Shown here piece by piece: positions 59,940 through 64,000 of a stretch of 64,000 nucleotides of DNA. Both the position numbers and the translations under genes were made by a program. Source of the stretch: Planococcus citri (taxonomy: Eukaryota; Arthropoda; Insecta; Hemiptera; Pseudococcidae); the NCBI RefSeq assembly GCF_950023065.1, contig NC_088677.1, positions 72,937,469 through 73,001,468 on the forward strand. The letters are read 5' to 3'. How positions within the stretch are numbered: the first letter of the stretch is position 1; every line of letters begins with the position of its first letter. The notes under the pieces are model-generated. The model worked only from the letters and a program-made list of their open reading frames with translations. It was not told the DNA's origin and did no database searches.

Positions 59940-61200
59940 AAAGCAAAGATGGTAAGGAAGTGATCCTCCAATGTCAATGTCACGGCAGACTTCTCTATGG
60001 TTTTGATCGAGAAAGCTATAATACATATGGGAACTGGTTCTATCAGCAGAGTCAGCAGCAGACGACGGGAGAAAAGGCACAAGCACAAGCACAGGCACAC
60101 TCGATAATGCCCAATACGATCGGTTCGTAGTCTGATGAGAATATTAAAATTTCGCGGCTATTGTAATACGAATACCAGTTAGGCACCTAACCAGCGAGCA
60201 TCAGCTTCAACGGTCGCAGATTCTTATAGTTCATCTGGATGCGGATTTCGCATCGTCGACATTGGCAATGGCAACACCCACCGCATCGTGCGCTCGTGCG
60301 TCTGTCTGTGTGGGAAGACGAAGAAAGCTCATTTCATTAGCGCTTTTAAACGGGTAATTAAATCGCGGTATACCTCGACCCCTGCGCTCGTCTTTTAAAT
60401 TATAATTAGGCGCCGGCTAGGCTCTCGTGAGAACGACTCTCGACTCTTATTGCTCGTGCTCTTCAATACACAATATGGTTGGTATAGAAATCAAATTCTC
60501 TAATTGCAAAATACTCGTATCTAATGTAAGTATTAAGAGTAAAACAATGCAAAACTTGACTCCGTTGCTGCGGCATGGTCACGTTATCGAGATTAAAACG
60601 AGGGCTCCGATCGCGGATAACTTTCTTATGGTAATTCAGCATTTGGTAGCGATCTTGTATACGAGCTCTGTTTGGCGAACATTTGGCACCTTTGTAGGTG
60701 AAAAAATTCGCCATCGTGAAGCGCAGATGCTTATAAATCGCTCTTGACACGTTTTTTCCCTTTTAATGTGGTGTTTGGTGGTCGTGAAGTTATGCTGTAA
60801 GGTCAAGAGTAAAACGATGTCTCGACGTGACTCGCGTTGGTGTAATTTTCGGGTCGGATGGTCGTATATACTTGCTGTGTATTGCTATTGCTTGTTATAT
60901 GTTGTTTAGTTGTTGATACTGGAGTGGAGATGTTGTGTACGGAGAGTGCGGATCTATCGAATGAGATTAATTTATATTCCTAGTTTAAATATTATACCTA
61001 ATGGAAACGGAGAAAGAAAGGAAAGTACAGAGTTGCGAGTTGCGAAACGTATTTAAAATGTACGACTGGAGTACTGCAATGTTGAGATGATCATGGTAGG
61101 AAATATTCATAGACGAATTTTTCTGTTGTATTGGAAATGAGAATAATGCGGGTGGTTGTAATTATTCGTGAGAGGGATACGAAGATGCAATGGCCATTGA
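59940..61200. promoter_or_regulatory. CpG-containing unique island
   Basis: This is the most balanced stretch near the right end, with no repeat-family sequence. A plus-strand frame from about 59936 to a TAG near 60130 reads VILQCQCHGRLLYGFD and later QQSQQQTTGEKAQAQAQA, a possible last exon. Minus-strand frames in the same place are also open, so I do not call one. The 106-codon frame at 60427-60747 is likewise ambiguous. A promoter or enhancer function is possible. Confidence 0.3.
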
Positions 61201-61459
61201 AATGCAGATTTATCGGCAAGTTTCCATTTGCAAATTAGTTTTGAGGAGACTGGAAACATTTCTCAAACTTATGAAGTTTCATAAGCAGTAAGATGAATTG
61301 ATTCGGGACTCAGTAATCTGAATTAGACAGATAGGAAGTAATTTTTTTTTTTCAGTTCATGAGCTGTTGAATTTGACACAAAATTCACCATAACACGAGG
61401 ACTTACCTACTTAATATGTAACAATTTTGATCAACATTTCAAGCATTGTTGAATAGATA

Positions 61460-62205
61460 ATCACAATCAGTACCGGTGCCAGGATTTTTCCTTGGAGGAA
61501 GATAATTGGGTCAGAACCAAACAATTTTGCCGTCTCATTTTTTGGGTGGGGGGGGGGGGTAAAATTAAGCTTCTCGGAGAGCAGAAATCAAATAAATACA
61601 GTGCCATAGTCAGAATTTCCTCAAGGAGGAGGCAAAACCAGATTTTTAGGCATGAAAAATCGAAATCAGGAGTCATTTTCTGGAAACCTATCGTGATGTG
61701 TGGTGATTATATTATGAAAATGAAGGCAAAATTACTGCTCGAGCGAAGCGAGAGCGAAAATTTTCAGAAAAAATGGGTCCGAACAACAAAAAAAACGTTC
61801 ACTTTTGCATGTTTTATTTCAAATTTTCGTTCGCAAGGGAGGGCAATGGCCCCCTTCACTTCCTGGCCACGCCACTGAATAAATATGTCATTTATTTATT
61901 TAATTTTTAAAAAGGAGGGACCTCATGTGACTGAAATTTGCCTTCAAAGTATTATTCAAAGTAAATCGTGTATGAATATACATACAATGTGGGCTTGAGA
62001 AGAAAAAAAGGCTTCTTCTCAAAAAAGATGAAAAAAATGAACATTGGTTTGTAATCGGCATCCATCTCAGTGAAACAAGAGCGCAAAAATGCTTGGAAAA
62101 TTCCCACTTTATAGCATCAAAATTTTTTCCAAAAGAACTGGCCTCTTTGGGGGGGGGGATTATCACCCAAATCCCCCCCCCCTTAAAACCGGCACTGATC
62201 ACAAT
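61460..62205. mobile_element. hAT element with 8-bp TSD, host of a nested hAT
   Basis: The element 61468-62197 (730 bp) starts CAGTACCGG and ends CCGGCACTG. These are terminal inverted repeats with one mismatch, flanked by a perfect 8-bp duplication ATCACAAT (61460-61467 and 62198-62205). G and C tracts (near 61551 and 62152-62182) lie near both ends. A second hAT is inserted at 61599-61877. The frames at 61492-61878 and 61900-62289 do not resemble transposase. Confidence 0.9.
61591..61885. mobile_element. Nested hAT miniature element with 8-bp TSD
   Basis: The element 61599-61877 (279 bp) begins CAGTGCCATAGTCAG and ends with the complement of CAGTGGCGTGGCCAGG, a very common hAT miniature-element end. 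It is flanked by the perfect duplication AATAAATA at 61591-61598 and 61878-61885. It also contains the small palindromic run GAGCGAAGCGAGAGC (near 61741-61755). It must be younger than the element it interrupts. Confidence 0.9.
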
Positions 62206-62299
62206 CATTGAGAAAAAACGTGATAAAAAAATGAAAAAATAAATCCAAAACGCTTCAAAGTTGTGGAAATGAGGACAAATTAATATCAATAAAAAATGT

Positions 62300-62765
62300 A
62301 TAAATTGATTTGATTGCGAACGGTTCTTTCAGAAACGAACGACGAATCACTTGAAAACGTCTAGTAAATCAGTTAATATACAACAAGGCAAAACGGATAA
62401 TTATTCAATCTATCAACAGAAATTGAGAATTATTCGTTAGCGAACGAATCAGTTACAGAAAAATTGAATTATATGTACCTATATGTAGGTGATGTGTATT
62501 ATGTATGAGGAATAATCGCGGTTTCGAACTCATCAGTCGTCATTAAAAAATTAACTCAATTCGTTCGCGAACTATTTGCTTAGCGGAGCAAAATCGTTCG
62601 CGAACGATTAAATCGCTGAAAAATTAAAATTAGCTGTAAATGATATGAGAAAACTTCACAGTTCCAAATCCATCATCAGAAACTAGACTGAATTCGTTCG
62701 CGAACGATTTGCTCAGAATCGTTGAATCATTTGAGAACGACTGAATCACTGCTAAATAAAATCTA
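62300..62765. mobile_element. Element built on TTCGTTCGCGAACGA palindromes
   Basis: The 14- to 16-bp palindrome around TCGTTCGCGAACGA recurs at about 62434, 62556, 62593 and 62697, with further half-sites. The right end reads as the complement of CAGTGATTCAGTCGTTCTC, a hAT-type terminus. The left counterpart is only partly recognisable (ACGAACGACGAATCAC near 62336). Confidence 0.55.
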
Positions 62766-62879
62766 GAGAAAGTGCACGTGACGAAATCTGACTGTTTCAA
62801 CCCCATCTAAAAAATTAAAGAATGATTCACACAAAAATACATACCTATGCCAAAAATGGCGGGAAAATTTTTGAAAGGA

Positions 62880-63725
62880 ACGAAGTTGAATCGAAAGAGC
62901 ACACAAAAATACATCACTAGCCAAAATTTTAGGTGCCAAAATTTTTTTTCAATTTTTGATGAATTTTTGAAAAACAAAAAATTCAGAATTTTGACCTCCC
63001 GAATCAATTGAAAGTTGTTTCGAAACATTTCGAACAGTTCTGGAGCCTCCAGTAGATTTTTGAAAGTTGAAACTACATACCACAAAATGTTAAACCAATG
63101 AAGTTGTAAAGCTAAAATTTCATTAGTAAGTAGGTATGGTATCCTAATTTTAACATGCTTAGTCGATTGAATTATTTCAGAGTCTCTTGCCACATTTTGG
63201 TAATTCCAGATTTTCAAAAAGTGTCATAAAAACTGTCCAAATCAACTTTAGCACGCATAAACTGGGTTGACGATTTTTTCAAAATAAATATTTGCCAATT
63301 TAGAGCTGTAAATTGTACATATACGAGTATTTTTCACATTTTCAAACATGAAAATCGCTGTAGATACGTTTCCAAAATACCTGATTTTTGAAAACTGCTG
63401 TGTAATTGGTCAAGTACATATTAGGATATGAAAAAGCACCAACCGCGTTTAGGAGACAAGTTGAAGTTGAATCGGATGGATTTTAAGATTTTTTTTGAAA
63501 ACTGGAATTTTCAAAAAGTTGCTAGAAGCCTTAAAATGGCTTAAAATGAACTCAAATCGACAAAGCACGTTGAAATTAGAGTATAAATAAAGTATGTATA
63601 ACTTATTTTAGGTTCCCAATTTCATTAGGTAAATGAAATGTTGTGGGAATCGCAATTTTCAAAAATTATCTGGAGGCTTCTGAAATGCTTAAAAATGGTT
63701 CGAAATGGTTTCCATTCGATTCATG
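62880..63725. mobile_element. Palindromic element, family A, copy 7 (right end lost)
   Basis: It shows the left end (GAATCGAAAGAGCACACAAA then ACATCACTAGCC, 62889-62925), TTCTGGAGCCTCCAGTAGAT (63039-63058), the hinge sequence TGTGTAATTGGTCAAG (near 63399), and the inverted half with GGAGGCTTCTGAAATGC (63672-63688). The terminal part of the right half is missing. Confidence 0.75.
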
Positions 63726-64000
63726 CTTGAACATCACAATGTATCAAATGGTATGATCAAAAAGATTAATGAAAACAAAAGTGTTGCAATTGTTTTAGAT
63801 ATATATTTTTTTGAACGTCAATTGTTTCATAGAGGTGAAATAACTCCCTCAGGGAAAGGAGATAGCTCGAATTATTAATACAGAATTTTAATAGGCACCT
63901 TTTTTTTTGCATTTTTGGGAATTTTTTTGATGAATCGTAACAAAATGGCATTTACGAATTTAATGAAAATTCTAAACACAAATTTCATTAAATTTTTTGA
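63726..64000. other. AT-rich end of window
   Basis: No feature is supported. Confidence 0.5.

Overview
This is nuclear DNA of an intron- and repeat-rich eukaryote, most likely an insect. It is strongly AT-rich and full of A and T runs and low-complexity drift. It shows the short GTAGGTACCTA-type words seen in many insect genomes, a KDM4-like histone demethylase fragment, and abundant small DNA transposons of hAT, mariner-like (TA-flanked) and Mutator-like type. A hemipteran such as a scale insect or mealybug is my best guess, but this is inference and not proven. No complete gene, rRNA, tRNA or CRISPR array can be supported. Nothing looks bacterial or viral.

The window reads as a gene-poor stretch, probably large introns and intergenic DNA, in which short islands of less AT-rich unique sequence alternate with blocks of decayed transposons. 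The islands lie around 8.1-8.8, 14.1-14.5, 15.5-15.9, 20.7-22.3, 25.1-25.9, 28.8-29.7, 32.9-33.9, 42.8-44.1, 48.5-49.3, 55.2-56.0 and 59.9-61.2 kb. The best candidate exons sit in the islands: a first coding exon at 20918-21034, a 105-nt exon at 48924-49028 and a 246-nt exon at 55775-56020. A 90-95-nt exon at 37287-37381 and a small ATG-to-stop gene with a poly(A) signal at 53017-53247 lie outside them. Phases of the 37287 and 48924 exons are compatible, so they may belong to one plus-strand gene with an intron of about 11.5 kb. A separate fragment at about 4845-5106 resembles the region between the JmjN and JmjC domains of KDM4 lysine demethylases.

The repeat layer is the best supported part. 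Elements with intact ends and target-site duplications are: a 953-bp hAT at 1526-2478 (TSD ATATACTC); a hAT at 61468-62197 (TSD ATCACAAT) with a second hAT nested inside it at 61599-61877 (TSD AATAAATA); a mariner-like TA element at 53971-54968; and a TA element at 35655-36198 packed with ATACATGATCATGTAT palindromes. A broken Mutator-like transposase lies at 40874-41374.

Around these are several home-grown families of long imperfect palindromes (called A, B, D and E here, with direct-repeat families C and F). Other features are a degenerate tandem array of roughly 190-bp units at 9.96-11.88 kb, a 21-bp minisatellite at 31.24-31.83 kb, a degenerate array at 49.9-51.5 kb, and a 2.2-kb foldback unit at 51503-53676. 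The terminal motif of that last unit recurs alone at four other places. The density of long hairpin-forming DNA is the most unusual property of the window.
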